Shown here: piece after piece, positions 1 to 7,915 of the stretch
Numbering within the stretch: position 1 is the first letter of the stretch
Layout of the letters: every line of letters starts with the position of its first letter
From: CAYMQB01 sp964392665
GTDB lineage: Bacteria; Hydrothermota; E44-bin80
Reading direction: 5' to 3'
DNA length: 64,000 nucleotides
NCBI GenBank assembly: GCA_964392665.1
Contig: CAYMQB010000011.1
Location: forward strand, 5,693 to 69,692
Translations under genes and position numbers: made by a program
The notes under the pieces: generated by a model
Told to the model about the DNA's origin: nothing
Seen by the model: only the letters and a program-made list of their open reading frames with translations
The model's database searches: none

Positions 1-888
1 TTCCATATTGCATTCGGCAATAATTCTTCTCATTTTTGCCTTAACCTTTAGTTCAACCTGTTTTGGTTTTGGAGAACCCCCTCCAATAACGAGGTGAACA
101 TCGGGCACCGTTTTTCTTACAATATCGAATGCATACAACAAGTAATCGTGCCCTTTATTGGCATCTATTCTGCTTATCGTAAAAATAAAATTTTTCGGAA
201 TATCCAATTTCGTTTCCTTTTCTGTTTTTGCAAGGGGTTTGAAAATATGAATATTCACACCCGGAGGAATGACCTCAATATTGTTTCCTTCAAAGTTGTA
301 ATATTTTATTATAAGTTTTTTCTGGATGGTAGTTGTTGCGCTTTGAGCTATAACTGATCTGAATATGCGTTTTTCTTCTTCTATGCGGTGTTTGAAATGG
401 TATAGTTTTTCCATATCATCTGGATTACCACCCATTCTTTCCTTCTTCCATGCGCCAATAGAATGTGCTGTGAAAAATGAAGGTTTATTAAAATACTGTG
501 CAACATCGATTGCTGTTATCCCGCCGTCTACATAATGACCGTGGAATACATCGTAATTATGTTTTTTTTGTTTAATAAAATTAATCATATTCTTTTTCAG
601 TTCAGGAAGCACCTCATAGATATCTTCTTTTCGTTTGAATTTCCAGTCACCCGAATGAATGCGAATTATTCTTGCTTCTGGACAATCTGGAATGGCAGCA
701 ATTTGCTTTTTTGCTTTATCAAACCATCGTGTGTAAATATCAACCTTCATACCGTGAGTTGTCAGGGCTTTGGACAGTTCAAGTACGTATACAACCTGGC
801 CACCAGTGTCGGTTCTTCCAAGTTCAGGCAGGGGGTCGAAGTATCCATGAGTACTGACCATACATATTCTCTTTATTTCCGGATCCAT
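1..888 (-). CDS. GT4 glycosyltransferase, sucrose-phosphate-synthase-like (partial)
   Basis: From an ATG at 888 the minus strand is open for 296 codons to the window edge, so the C-terminus is missing. The protein has TGGQVVYVLELSKAL at residues 28-42, HGHYVDGG at 116-123, VIPPGVN at 206-212 and ISRIDANKGHDYLLYAF at 237-254. These are the nucleotide-sugar glycosyltransferase motifs of family GT4, closest in style to sucrose-phosphate or mannosylfructose-phosphate synthases. It probably transfers glucose from a nucleotide sugar in the cytoplasm; the acceptor cannot be told without the C-terminus. The start is supported by a promoter whose -10 box ends 7 nt upstream (leaderless mRNA); no ribosome binding site is visible. 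It is divergent from rpmB. Confidence 0.85.
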   Translation of the reverse strand, partial: MDPEIKRICMVSTHGYFDPLPELGRTDTGGQVVYVLELSKALTTHGMKVDIYTRWFDKAKKQIAAIPDCPEARIIRIHSGDWKFKRKEDIYEVLPELKKNMINFIKQKKHNYDVFHGHYVDGGITAIDVAQYFNKPSFFTAHSIGAWKKERMGGNPDDMEKLYHFKHRIEEEKRIFRSVIAQSATTTIQKKLIIKYYNFEGNNIEVIPPGVNIHIFKPLAKTEKETKLDIPKNFIFTISRIDANKGHDYLLYAFDIVRKTVPDVHLVIGGGSPKPKQVELKVKAKMRRIIAECNME

Positions 889-895
889 AGGGTTA

Positions 896-924
896 CTAAT
901 AGCAGAAAGGGATAATAGTGTCAA
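896..924 (-). promoter_or_regulatory. sigma70-type promoter of the glycosyltransferase gene
   Basis: On the minus strand TTGACA (924-919) is followed by a 17-nt spacer and TATTAG (901-896). Seven nucleotides then separate the -10 box from the ATG at 888, so transcription should begin at or next to the start codon. Confidence 0.65.
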
Positions 925-939
925 CAACTTTATTGTTGA
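921..939. promoter_or_regulatory. palindrome overlapping the glycosyltransferase -35 box (possible operator)
   Basis: TCAACAA (921-927) and TTGTTGA (933-939) form a perfect 7-bp inverted repeat with a 5-nt centre. It overlaps the -35 hexamer of the minus-strand promoter. The size and position fit a repressor operator, but no candidate regulator gene is nearby. Confidence 0.35.
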
Positions 940-994
940 GAACATGTATACACGCAAAGATTAAGAAAGATTTGTATGGTTTTCAAAATAGTGC

Positions 995-1023
995 TTGCAA
1001 ATTTCAAATCATTATGCTATATA
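995..1023 (+). promoter_or_regulatory. promoter of rpmB
   Basis: TTGCAA (995-1000), a 17-nt spacer and TATATA (1018-1023) fit a sigma70-type promoter. Transcription would start near 1030, giving a leader of about 55 nt before rpmB. The 889-1084 spacer holds this promoter, the divergent one and nothing else I can name. Confidence 0.6.
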
Positions 1024-1084
1024 GTGAAAGTTGTTGACTTAAAATAGGTTTATCTGAAATTGATGAAAATGAAAAGGAGAAACA

Positions 1085-1273
1085 ATGCCAAGAAAATGCG
1101 CAATATGCGGGAAGCAAGCTCAATACGGTGCGACCGTTAGTCATGCTCACAATGTGACAAAGAAAAAGAAACAGCCAAATCTTCACAGAGTATGGACGAA
1201 AATTGACGGTAAAAGAAAGAGAATTCTTGTTTGCACAAAATGTCTAAGGTCAGGAAAAGTAGTAAAAGCATAA
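1085..1273 (+). CDS. rpmB: 50S ribosomal protein L28
   Basis: This 62-residue basic protein begins MPRKCAICGKQAQYGATVSH and has the L28 pattern of two CxxC pairs (CAIC near residue 5, CTKC near 51), a zinc-ribbon-type L28. The segment HNVTKKKKQPNLHRVW is typical of the family. It is part of the large ribosomal subunit. AAGGAG lies just upstream of the ATG. It is expressed from its own promoter; the lipoprotein gene follows after about 30 nt. Confidence 0.95.
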   Translation: MPRKCAICGKQAQYGATVSHAHNVTKKKKQPNLHRVWTKIDGKRKRILVCTKCLRSGKVVKA

Positions 1274-1303
1274 CAGAAATGATTCAATAATGGAGGACAC
1301 TTT

Positions 1304-1768
1304 ATCGCTATTGCGAAATGTAGGAAAACATACATTATTTTTCTGTTTTTCATCTCTCTTAGTGTTTTCATAGGATGCGCTAAGAAAGAAGTAATTGAAG
1401 AAAAAGCAGAGCAACCCCTTATTTTTTATGAGCATTTTACTCATGGCATAAGCCCCAAGTCCAGGCAGGTAAAGATATACAACGATGGGTTTGTAGTAAC
1501 TTATGTGGACGATAAATTCTCCGGTGAACTAAAGAAGGAACGAAGCCACTTAAAGAAAGCAGAGTTCGAAAGTCTAATAAATGTTTTTATAGAAAAAGAT
1601 TTTCTTGATGTTAAACCATTAAATATGCCACCTGTATATGGTGGTGTCGTAATAACAATAATATTCGATTATCAGGGTAAGTCAAATACAATAAAATTTT
1701 TGGAAGGAATGAAAATTCCCCTTTCCGTGCAGAGATGCTGGGAAAAATTGTATCGATTATTCCATTAA
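1304..1768 (+). CDS. small lipoprotein, apparent ATC start
   Basis: The reading frame is open from 1283 to the stop at 1766-1768 and encodes a textbook lipoprotein signal: basic CRKTY, a hydrophobic stretch and the lipobox SVFIGC, with the acylated Cys at residue 25. No ATG, GTG or TTG occurs in frame before the lipobox. GGAGG at 1292-1296 lies 7 nt before ATC at 1304, giving M(I)AIAKCRKTY..., so I place the start there; ATT at 1310 is the alternative. A start at the GTG at 1505 would remove the whole export signal. The mature domain of about 130 residues matches no family I recognise. A sequencing error that removed a normal start remains possible. Confidence 0.6.
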   Translation: MAIAKCRKTYIIFLFFISLSVFIGCAKKEVIEEKAEQPLIFYEHFTHGISPKSRQVKIYNDGFVVTYVDDKFSGELKKERSHLKKAEFESLINVFIEKDFLDVKPLNMPPVYGGVVITIIFDYQGKSNTIKFLEGMKIPLSVQRCWEKLYRLFH

Positions 1769-1842
1769 GGTACAAACCGCGGAAATTTTAAAAGTCATAT
1801 TTTTGTATTCAAATCATTAACTTATGCAGAGGAGTTATTATT

Positions 1843-3582
1843 ATGAAGAAAGGGACTATTTTGTTGCTTATCGCAAACTTGATGAGTGTCATACCGGCAA
1901 TTGCCTGCACTACATTGCTCGTAACCAGAGGTGCGTCGAAGGACGGCTCGGTCATCGTTGCCCATTCGGATGACAGTGAATTGTTCGACCAGCGCCTGGT
2001 TTATGTTCCTGCTGCAGACCACGAACCTGGAGCACTCCGTCCCGTATACTACGACGCTGTAGCACTGGGTGACAGACCTGAGTATCACGGGTATGTGCTG
2101 CGGCGTTATGTAGGTACTCACAGGGGTCCAACTTATGTGAACCCGAATTATCCGCAGAGCATACCGATAGGTTCCATTCCGCAAGTCGAACACACATATG
2201 CATACTTCGATGGTAGCTACGGCATTATGAATGAGCATCAACTTATGTTTGGTGAGTGTACTGACGGAACCAAGATTCAATTGGAACCGGTGCCCGGGAA
2301 ACTTATTTTCTACAGTGCCGAATTAAGTCGCGTGGCGGCGGAACGCTGCAAGAAGGCACGTGAAGCTGTTGAATTAATAGGTTATCTCATTGAAACTTAT
2401 GGTTATTATGGTACGGGCGAAACGCTACCAATAGGGGATACCGAAGAAGGTTGGATTATAGAAATGGCGCCCAGTCCTGACAGCACAGGAGGTCTTTGGG
2501 TAGCAAAGAAAGTTCCCGATGGTGAAATATTCGTAGCGGCAAATGAACTACGAATTCGCGAAGTTGACCCGGACGACACGGATATGCTATATTGTCAGAA
2601 ACTTCACGATATTGCCGAAAGGTTTGGATGGTGGAAACCGGAAGATGGAAAGTTAGACTGGCTGATGGCGGTAAGTTTGGGTGAATACAGTCATCCATAT
2701 TATTCGCTGCGTCGAGTTTGGCGTTTGCAGTCCCGAATAGCACCGTCGGTGGAGCAATCGCCCTGGGTTGAAAATGGTTACACAAAAAATTATCCATTCT
2801 CCATTAAACCGGATGAAAAACTTGGTGTTCGAGATGTTATGAATCTATATCGAGACTACTATCAAGGAACTGAATTCGATCAATCGAAAGGAATGACTGC
2901 GGGACCGTTTGGATGCCCTTACCGTTACACGGGTCCAATGGATGCGGGGGGTGACACTGGTGATCCTAATGCGAAACTAAAAGGTGCATGGGAGCGCACA
3001 ATTTCCATCTATCGCTGTGGCTTCAGCTATGTATGTCAGGCTCGCGGTTGGTTGCCCGATCCTGTCGGAGGTTTGGTCTGGTTTGGTCCGGATGAGCCAG
3101 TAAGCACTTGTTATGTTCCTTTCTATGTTGGGATTACGAAGATTGCAGAGCCATATTACACGTGCGAGACTACGAAGTTCACCCAGAAAAGCGCATGGTG
3201 GGCTTTCAATTTTGTGGCAAACTGGGCAGGTTTGAAATACAGCTACATTATCAAAGACATAAAACAGAAGCAGGATGAAATCGAAAACGCTGAAATCGAA
3301 AGCATAAGGAAAATGGATGAGAAGGCACTTGCCTTATATAAGGAGGATCCAATAAAGGCACAACAATTACTTACAACCTACTGTGAAACGATGGCTAACC
3401 GTGTCGTTAAAGCTTGGTGGGAGTTTGCCTGGGTTCTTGTAGCGCGATACGACGATGGTTATATCAATGCTCCCGAAAAAATGGCACAGGAAGTTGGTTA
3501 TCCCGATGATTGGTATGATAAGTCGAATTGGCAGGAGGGTCCAACGAAATACGAAAAGCCAAAAACCAAGTTAAAGAACTAA
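1843..3582 (+). CDS. C69 family dipeptidase, secreted
   Basis: This 579-residue protein has a signal peptide (about residues 1-21) that ends immediately before CTTLLVTRGASKDGS. That is the N-terminal nucleophile of family C69 (PepD-type) dipeptidases: Cys22 becomes the catalytic N-terminus after cleavage. SDDSELFDQRLVYVP follows as in the family, and the length is normal. It should cleave dipeptides or tripeptides outside the cytoplasmic membrane. GAGGAG lies 7-12 nt before the ATG. The base composition is slightly richer in GC than its neighbours, a weak hint of transfer. It converges with a small minus-strand ORF, the two stops overlapping. Confidence 0.9.
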   Translation: MKKGTILLLIANLMSVIPAIACTTLLVTRGASKDGSVIVAHSDDSELFDQRLVYVPAADHEPGALRPVYYDAVALGDRPEYHGYVLRRYVGTHRGPTYVNPNYPQSIPIGSIPQVEHTYAYFDGSYGIMNEHQLMFGECTDGTKIQLEPVPGKLIFYSAELSRVAAERCKKAREAVELIGYLIETYGYYGTGETLPIGDTEEGWIIEMAPSPDSTGGLWVAKKVPDGEIFVAANELRIREVDPDDTDMLYCQKLHDIAERFGWWKPEDGKLDWLMAVSLGEYSHPYYSLRRVWRLQSRIAPSVEQSPWVENGYTKNYPFSIKPDEKLGVRDVMNLYRDYYQGTEFDQSKGMTAGPFGCPYRYTGPMDAGGDTGDPNAKLKGAWERTISIYRCGFSYVCQARGWLPDPVGGLVWFGPDEPVSTCYVPFYVGITKIAEPYYTCETTKFTQKSAWWAFNFVANWAGLKYSYIIKDIKQKQDEIENAEIESIRKMDEKALALYKEDPIKAQQLLTTYCETMANRVVKAWWEFAWVLVARYDDGYINAPEKMAQEVGYPDDWYDKSNWQEGPTKYEKPKTKLKN

Positions 3583-3761
3583 TTTTCTATTTTCCATACT
3601 CGACTTTTCTGCGTTCTTGAACCTCTGATACTATTTGCGATCTCCTGCAGGCGAACAAGTATTTCTATCTTTTTTTCGAAACTCAATTTTGCAAGGTCTT
3701 TGTGAAATTTCTCTTTTGTCTTGAATATTTCTTCAATGTTTTGTCGTCTTTTATTGTCCAT
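3579..3761 (-). CDS. small conserved protein next to a nucleotidyltransferase remnant
   Basis: This 60-residue charged helical protein contains FHKDLAKLSFEKKIEILVRLQ. That pattern is familiar from short proteins encoded beside nucleotidyltransferase-like (AbiEii/DUF6036-type) genes, which are regarded as toxin-antitoxin-like or mobile pairs. Here the upstream partner survives only as 22 codons (3751-3819) that overlap this start by 11 nt. The gene may be the orphaned half of such a pair. It is convergent with the dipeptidase gene. The family recall is from memory. Confidence 0.5.
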   Translation of the reverse strand: MDNKRRQNIEEIFKTKEKFHKDLAKLSFEKKIEILVRLQEIANSIRGSRTQKSRVWKIEN

Positions 3762-3819
3762 AATCTTTTACTAATTTCCTTTTCTTTAGTTCGTTTAGCA
3801 CCTTCAGTGTTTTCTTCAT
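3751..3819 (-). pseudogene. N-terminal remnant of a nucleotidyltransferase-like gene
   Basis: The minus strand reads MKKTLKVLNELKKRKLVKDY followed by Gly-Gln and a stop. Intact relatives begin with the same kind of helix (LKVLNELKKxGLIKDYAIGG) and continue into the nucleotidyltransferase fold. Here the frame stops where the AIGG strand should begin, so only the first helix remains. The stop overlaps the ATG of the small downstream ORF at 3761. Confidence 0.45.
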
Positions 3820-4035
3820 TCGTTCTCTATAGAAATATATATAGAACTGCGAAAATCAGCGGTTAAGGCTGTTAAATTAGTTTGATTTGTTTTATTTTTT
3901 GGATTGTTCAAAACACGAGAGCACATTTTTTCTCTGCAGTTGAGTGGTTTGTAGGAGTACAAGGGAAACCTGAAATTGATATTCAACCGTGTGTTGCTGT
4001 GGCTAATTCTGGATTGAAGTCAAGCTAATTTTTCC
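3820..4035. other. spacer without recognisable genes
   Basis: I see no RNA, repeat or complete ORF in this AT-rich stretch. One frame is open from about 3895 to 4028 but has no start codon and matches nothing I know. The promoter of the next operon begins at its right edge. Confidence 0.5.
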
Positions 4036-4064
4036 TTGACTTTGTGAAAAAATTATCGTATTGT
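4036..4064 (+). promoter_or_regulatory. promoter of the flavoprotein/acyl-CoA dehydrogenase operon
   Basis: TTGACT (4036-4041), a 17-nt spacer and TATTGT (4059-4064) form a good sigma70-type promoter. Six nucleotides separate the -10 box from the ATG at 4071, predicting a leaderless transcript. Confidence 0.7.
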
Positions 4065-4070
4065 GGTCGT

Positions 4071-4901
4071 ATGAAACTGCTTATTCTTGTTGCTTCGAAA
4101 CGGAAAAAGGGCAATTCTTCAATAGTTGCAAGGATGCTCGAGCAGTATTCGGGTAAGTACAAGCTTGATACAAAAACGCTTTTTCTTCACAATTTTAGGA
4201 TAGATCAATGCGACGGATGTATGACTTGTGTTTTTAAAGGTATTAAATGCCACCTGAAAGATGATTTTTATCAACTTATCGAAGAAATTAGCACTGCGGA
4301 TTTCCTTGTTCTTATTGCTCCTACCTATGTGCTTTCAATACCAGGTAATCTGAAGACATTCCTTGATAGGTTTTTGCTTTTTCGACCATATTATAAGGAG
4401 AATTACGGTAAGCGAGCGGCAAGCATAGGCATTGCAAGTTTAAGTGATTGGGAGCATTTCCAATTACCTTTTCTCAATACGATACTTCTCTCCCTTGGAT
4501 TTGATATTGCAGATTCACTTATGCTTTCAGGTGCTGGTCCGGGAGAAGTTTTACTTGATAATTCAATTGAGAAAAAGGTTGAAGAAGTAATATATAAATT
4601 ATTGCATAACAATGGTTTGCAAGATAATATTGTAAGCAAGGAGTGTCCTGTTTGCCATTCCAGAGTATTCGAATACACAGACGGCTTTTTTATATGTCCT
4701 TTCTGTAGAACGAAGGGAGAGCTTACAGACAAAGGTTTGTTATTTGATATTGAAGGAATCAGAAATCACAGATTTACCAAAGAAAACCTTGATGGACATT
4801 TTAATAATTGGATATTGAAAACAAAGGACGGTTTTAAGAAGAATTTTCGCGAGGTAATGCGAAGAAGGAAGAATATTTTCGGAGGTGGGAGTGGAACTTA
4901 G
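4071..4901 (+). CDS. iron-sulfur flavoprotein, NADPH-dependent FMN reductase family
   Basis: The protein (276 residues from the ATG at 4071) has a flavodoxin-like fold opening with MKLLILVASKRKKGNSS, the FMN phosphate loop. CDGCMTC followed by a further Cys six residues on is the compact cluster motif of Isf-type iron-sulfur flavoproteins. PTYVLSIPGNLKTFLDR is the usual FMN-binding segment. A C-terminal pair CPVC...CPFC looks like a zinc ribbon. It likely shuttles electrons in the cytoplasm. I chose 4071 rather than the GTG at 4044 because the promoter -10 box ends 6 nt before 4071, so 4044 lies inside the promoter. Its last 11 nt overlap the nitroreductase gene. Confidence 0.8.
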   Translation: MKLLILVASKRKKGNSSIVARMLEQYSGKYKLDTKTLFLHNFRIDQCDGCMTCVFKGIKCHLKDDFYQLIEEISTADFLVLIAPTYVLSIPGNLKTFLDRFLLFRPYYKENYGKRAASIGIASLSDWEHFQLPFLNTILLSLGFDIADSLMLSGAGPGEVLLDNSIEKKVEEVIYKLLHNNGLQDNIVSKECPVCHSRVFEYTDGFFICPFCRTKGELTDKGLLFDIEGIRNHRFTKENLDGHFNNWILKTKDGFKKNFREVMRRRKNIFGGGSGT

Positions 4902-5466
4902 AGACACCATTGTAAATAGAAGGAGCATAAGAAAATTCAAGGATAGACAAATATCGAAAGAGAAAATCGAAGAACTGTTGAAACTTGCAATGTGGGCACC
5001 TTCCGGTATGAATAGGCAGAATTGGTATTTTGTTGTTGTAAAAGGTGAGAAAAGGAAGGATTTGATAAATGTTTCACAAAAGGCTTTTGACAGATTCATT
5101 GCAATTAGTTTAAAAAAGGTTTTCAAGGATAGAAAAACGGTTATTAAAGAATCGGAAAGATTTTTTAATACTCTTGGCAATGCTCCGGCGGTTATTTGTG
5201 CTTACAGAACGAAAACAGTGGAAGGTGAGCTAACGGATATACAGTCTGTCGCAGCTGTCATAGAAAATTTGCTTCTATTACTGTATGAAGCAGGTTTGGG
5301 TGGCTGCTGGATGACAGGTCCTGTGCATCTTGAAAATGCAATTAATGAATTACTTGGTGTTAAAGATATGATGTTGCAGGCACTCATTCCCATAGGAGTG
5401 CCTGATATATCACCAATTTCACCAAAAAGAAAGGAAGGAAGGCTAAAATGGATTGGGTGGGATTAA
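4891..5466 (+). CDS. nitroreductase family protein
   Basis: It begins with ELRDTIVNRRSIRKFKDR, the FMN-binding N-terminus of nitroreductases, followed by WAPSGMNRQNW and, late in the protein, EAGLGGCWMTGP. Such enzymes use NAD(P)H and FMN to reduce nitro compounds, quinones or flavins. GTG at 4891 has GGAGG five nt upstream (4881-4885), so it is preferred over GTG at 4885, which lies inside that site. At 191 residues it is normal for the family. The stop overlaps the next gene by 19 nt, so the two are probably translationally coupled. Confidence 0.85.
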   Translation: MELRDTIVNRRSIRKFKDRQISKEKIEELLKLAMWAPSGMNRQNWYFVVVKGEKRKDLINVSQKAFDRFIAISLKKVFKDRKTVIKESERFFNTLGNAPAVICAYRTKTVEGELTDIQSVAAVIENLLLLLYEAGLGGCWMTGPVHLENAINELLGVKDMMLQALIPIGVPDISPISPKRKEGRLKWIGWD

Positions 5467-6485
5467 AAGATGAACACAAACTTCTGAAACAGGATATGAA
5501 AAGGTTCGCAGAGACAGAGGTTTTACCCCAGGTTTCCGAGTTTGACAAAAAGGCAGAACCTATGGTTGATATCCTTAGAAAATTAGCAGGTATGGGTGTA
5601 CTCGGAATTCTTGTCTCCGAGGAATTCGGTGGGGTTGGTATGGATTTGCTATCCCTTTTAATTACCGTTGAAGAGTTGGCAAAAGCTTCTCCATCTGTTG
5701 CGCTGTCGGTAATGATGCATAACCTTATCTCCGATGCAATTTTTGAAAATGGAAATGATGAGCAAAAAAAGGAATTCCTATCCAAGCTTGCTACTGGTAA
5801 AATGCTCGGAGGTCTGGCGGTGGACACAATGCATAATCCTCTTAAACAGGATGAGAAGGATGAGAGGATGGCAGTCAATGGTGCATTCGCCGATATTCTG
5901 GGACTTCAAATAAGTAAGAACGAAGAAGACAATATGTTGCTTCTAAAAGGAGCTAAAGATCTGAAACTTGAACGGGAAATAAGCGGTATGAGATCAAGTG
6001 GCATCTGTTCTTTTGCAACAGAAGAAAAGGGTTTTAATAGGGGTGATTTTTTCACCTTCGAAAAGAACAAGTTTTTTGCAAAAGAGAGACTTATTTTCGG
6101 TGGTATTGCCTGTGGAATTTCACTTGCTGTGTTTGATTATGCAAGGTCCTATTCAAAAGAGAGATATCAATTTGGAAGAGCAATAGCAGAATTCGGAATG
6201 GTGCGTGAGTTGCTTTCGGATATGTTGTCTAAGGCAAATGCTTCGAGGTTGCTTGTTTATGAAGCATCTCAGGGGAATAACATTACGGATATGGAAATTG
6301 CAAGTACTTTTGCTGTAGAAAACTGTCTTATTATCACAGACAAGGGTGTTCAAATATTTGGAGGTTATGGCTATACAAAGGATTATCCTATGGAAATGTT
6401 TTTCAGGGATGCCAAGGTTCTTGATATTCTATGTGGTTCGATTTACTCTCAGAAGGTTTCGATTGGAAGACGTATAACTTCGTAA
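5448..6485 (+). CDS. acyl-CoA dehydrogenase homologue lacking the catalytic glutamate
   Basis: The N-terminal helices (KRFAETEVLPQVSEFDKKAE, LVSEEFGGVGMDL) and the C-terminal domain (RYQFGRAIAEFGMVRELLSD, VQIFGGYGYTKDYPMEMFFR) are those of acyl-CoA dehydrogenases. The central beta domain is degenerate: the GLTEPNAGSDA flavin/substrate motif present in the two downstream paralogues is absent. The usual (Y/G)EGTSEIQ block reads DILCGSIYSQ, so the base glutamate is Cys. At 345 residues it is about 35 shorter than its neighbours. It may be a non-catalytic partner or act on another substrate. GGAAGG precedes the ATG. Confidence 0.8.
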   Translation: MDWVGLKDEHKLLKQDMKRFAETEVLPQVSEFDKKAEPMVDILRKLAGMGVLGILVSEEFGGVGMDLLSLLITVEELAKASPSVALSVMMHNLISDAIFENGNDEQKKEFLSKLATGKMLGGLAVDTMHNPLKQDEKDERMAVNGAFADILGLQISKNEEDNMLLLKGAKDLKLEREISGMRSSGICSFATEEKGFNRGDFFTFEKNKFFAKERLIFGGIACGISLAVFDYARSYSKERYQFGRAIAEFGMVRELLSDMLSKANASRLLVYEASQGNNITDMEIASTFAVENCLIITDKGVQIFGGYGYTKDYPMEMFFRDAKVLDILCGSIYSQKVSIGRRITS

Positions 6486-6595
6486 AGCATATTTTGGATG
6501 ACAGTCTTGAATCGAACAAGTTTTTCATTTCCATGTATAAACACGAAGGTGAGAAGTACATACAATGACAGAGAATATAAGAAGAGGAGGTTTGG

Positions 6596-7744
6596 GTGAA
6601 ATTAGCAGAATTTACGGATAAACACAATGCTTTTAGAAAAGAAGTCAGAGATTTTGCCTTAAAAGAATTACTTACTGAATCTACGGAGATAGATAGAAGG
6701 AGTGAGTTTCCCTGGAAGATAATCAAGAAAATTGCAAAAAGAGGTTGGTTGGGTGTTCCTTATCCCAGGGAATACGGAGGATTAGGTCTTGATGCAACGA
6801 GTTACATAATCCTTGTTGAAGAAATTGCAAGGGTATGTGCTTCAACTGCTATAATGATTGCAGCACATGTGAGTCTTGCATGTCAACCTGTTTATGTTCA
6901 CGGTACAGAGAAGCAAAAGGAGAAATACCTTATCCCGCTTGCACGCGGTGAAATGATTGGTTCGTTCGGTCTAACAGAACCTAATGCCGGTAGTGATGCG
7001 GGGGGAACAGAGACAACTGCAAGACTTGATGGAGACAATTGGGTAATAAATGGAAACAAAAGGTTCATCACGAACGGCACGGTTGCCGATATGATCGTTT
7101 TTACTGCAACGCAGGACAAGTCAAAAAGAACTCACGGTATTAGCGCTTTCATCGTTGAAAAAGGAACAAAGGGTTATGAACCTGGTAAGGAAGAAGACAA
7201 GATGGGTTTAAGGGGTTCGATAACGGCAGAACTTCATTTCGAGGACTGCAAACTTCCTAAGGAAAATATGCTTGGTGAAGAAAATGAGGGATTTAAGGTT
7301 TTTATGGAAACTCTTGATGGTGGGAGAATAAGCATAGGGGTTCTTGCACTCGGTATTGCACAGGGTGCTCTTGATTACGGCATTAGCTATACAAGAGAGC
7401 ATAGTTTGAATGATAAACCCCTTTACAAGTATCAATGGGTTCAGAAAATTATTGCTGACGCAGCGACCGAGATTTTAGCTGCAAGACACCTGATTTACCA
7501 TGCAGCAATGCTGAAAGATAAAGGAGCAGAGAGAGTTACAGAAGAGGGCGCTATGGCAAAATTGTTCGCCTCTGAAGTAGCGACAAGAGTTTGTTATAAG
7601 ATTCATAGTATTTTAGGGCAAGATGGTCTTACAAAGAAGTACCCGTTGGAGAGATTCTTAAGGGATACTAAGTTGATGGAAATAGGAGAAGGGACTTCGG
7701 AAATACAACGAATTGTGATCTCGAGACAGATACTTGGAAGGTAA
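6596..7744 (+). CDS. acyl-CoA dehydrogenase
   Basis: This complete 382-residue FAD enzyme oxidises an acyl-CoA to the 2-enoyl-CoA and passes electrons to ETF. It has GLTEPNAGSDAGGTETTARL (FAD and substrate loop), FITNGTVADMIVFTA, and GEGTSEIQRIVISRQ with the glutamate in the catalytic-base position near the C-terminus. GAGGAGG lies 6 nt before the GTG start. Chain-length preference cannot be read from the sequence. It is followed by a second canonical acyl-CoA dehydrogenase, a HdrD-like protein and etfBA, which supports a role in beta-oxidation or branched-chain acyl-CoA oxidation. Confidence 0.93.
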   Translation: MKLAEFTDKHNAFRKEVRDFALKELLTESTEIDRRSEFPWKIIKKIAKRGWLGVPYPREYGGLGLDATSYIILVEEIARVCASTAIMIAAHVSLACQPVYVHGTEKQKEKYLIPLARGEMIGSFGLTEPNAGSDAGGTETTARLDGDNWVINGNKRFITNGTVADMIVFTATQDKSKRTHGISAFIVEKGTKGYEPGKEEDKMGLRGSITAELHFEDCKLPKENMLGEENEGFKVFMETLDGGRISIGVLALGIAQGALDYGISYTREHSLNDKPLYKYQWVQKIIADAATEILAARHLIYHAAMLKDKGAERVTEEGAMAKLFASEVATRVCYKIHSILGQDGLTKKYPLERFLRDTKLMEIGEGTSEIQRIVISRQILGR

Positions 7745-7857
7745 ACGAATACAAAGGCGAGATGAAGCCACGAGATTACACAAGGAGAAAAGCAAACAAA
7801 CTAAACAAACCAGAGAAACGAGATAAATTAAAAAGTCTTGTGAAAATCTGTGCCTGT

Positions 7858-7884
7858 CCTATTAGAAAGGGACTTTCTAATAGG
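7858..7884. repeat. perfect 12-bp inverted repeat (hairpin)
   Basis: CCTATTAGAAAG (7858-7869), a 3-nt loop and CTTTCTAATAGG (7873-7884) form a perfect hairpin in the spacer between two acyl-CoA dehydrogenase genes. The loop is too tight for a typical terminator and no U-tract follows. It could be an operator, an RNA processing site or a remnant of a small element. Confidence 0.6.
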
Positions 7885-7915
7885 GAGAATCTGTGGTTAG
7901 ATAAAAGGAGGAAAG

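Noticed and set aside
94..915. Plus-strand ORFs at the left edge
   Set aside because: They are antisense readings of the glycosyltransferase encoded on the minus strand, which runs off the window and has clear GT4 motifs.
1290..1373. ATG at 1290 with a 27-codon frame
   Set aside because: It stops at 1371 and lacks the lipobox; the frame containing SVFIGC is the real one, one register away.
3895..4028. Open frame before the flavoprotein operon
   Set aside because: It has no start codon, no ribosome binding site and no recognisable motif.
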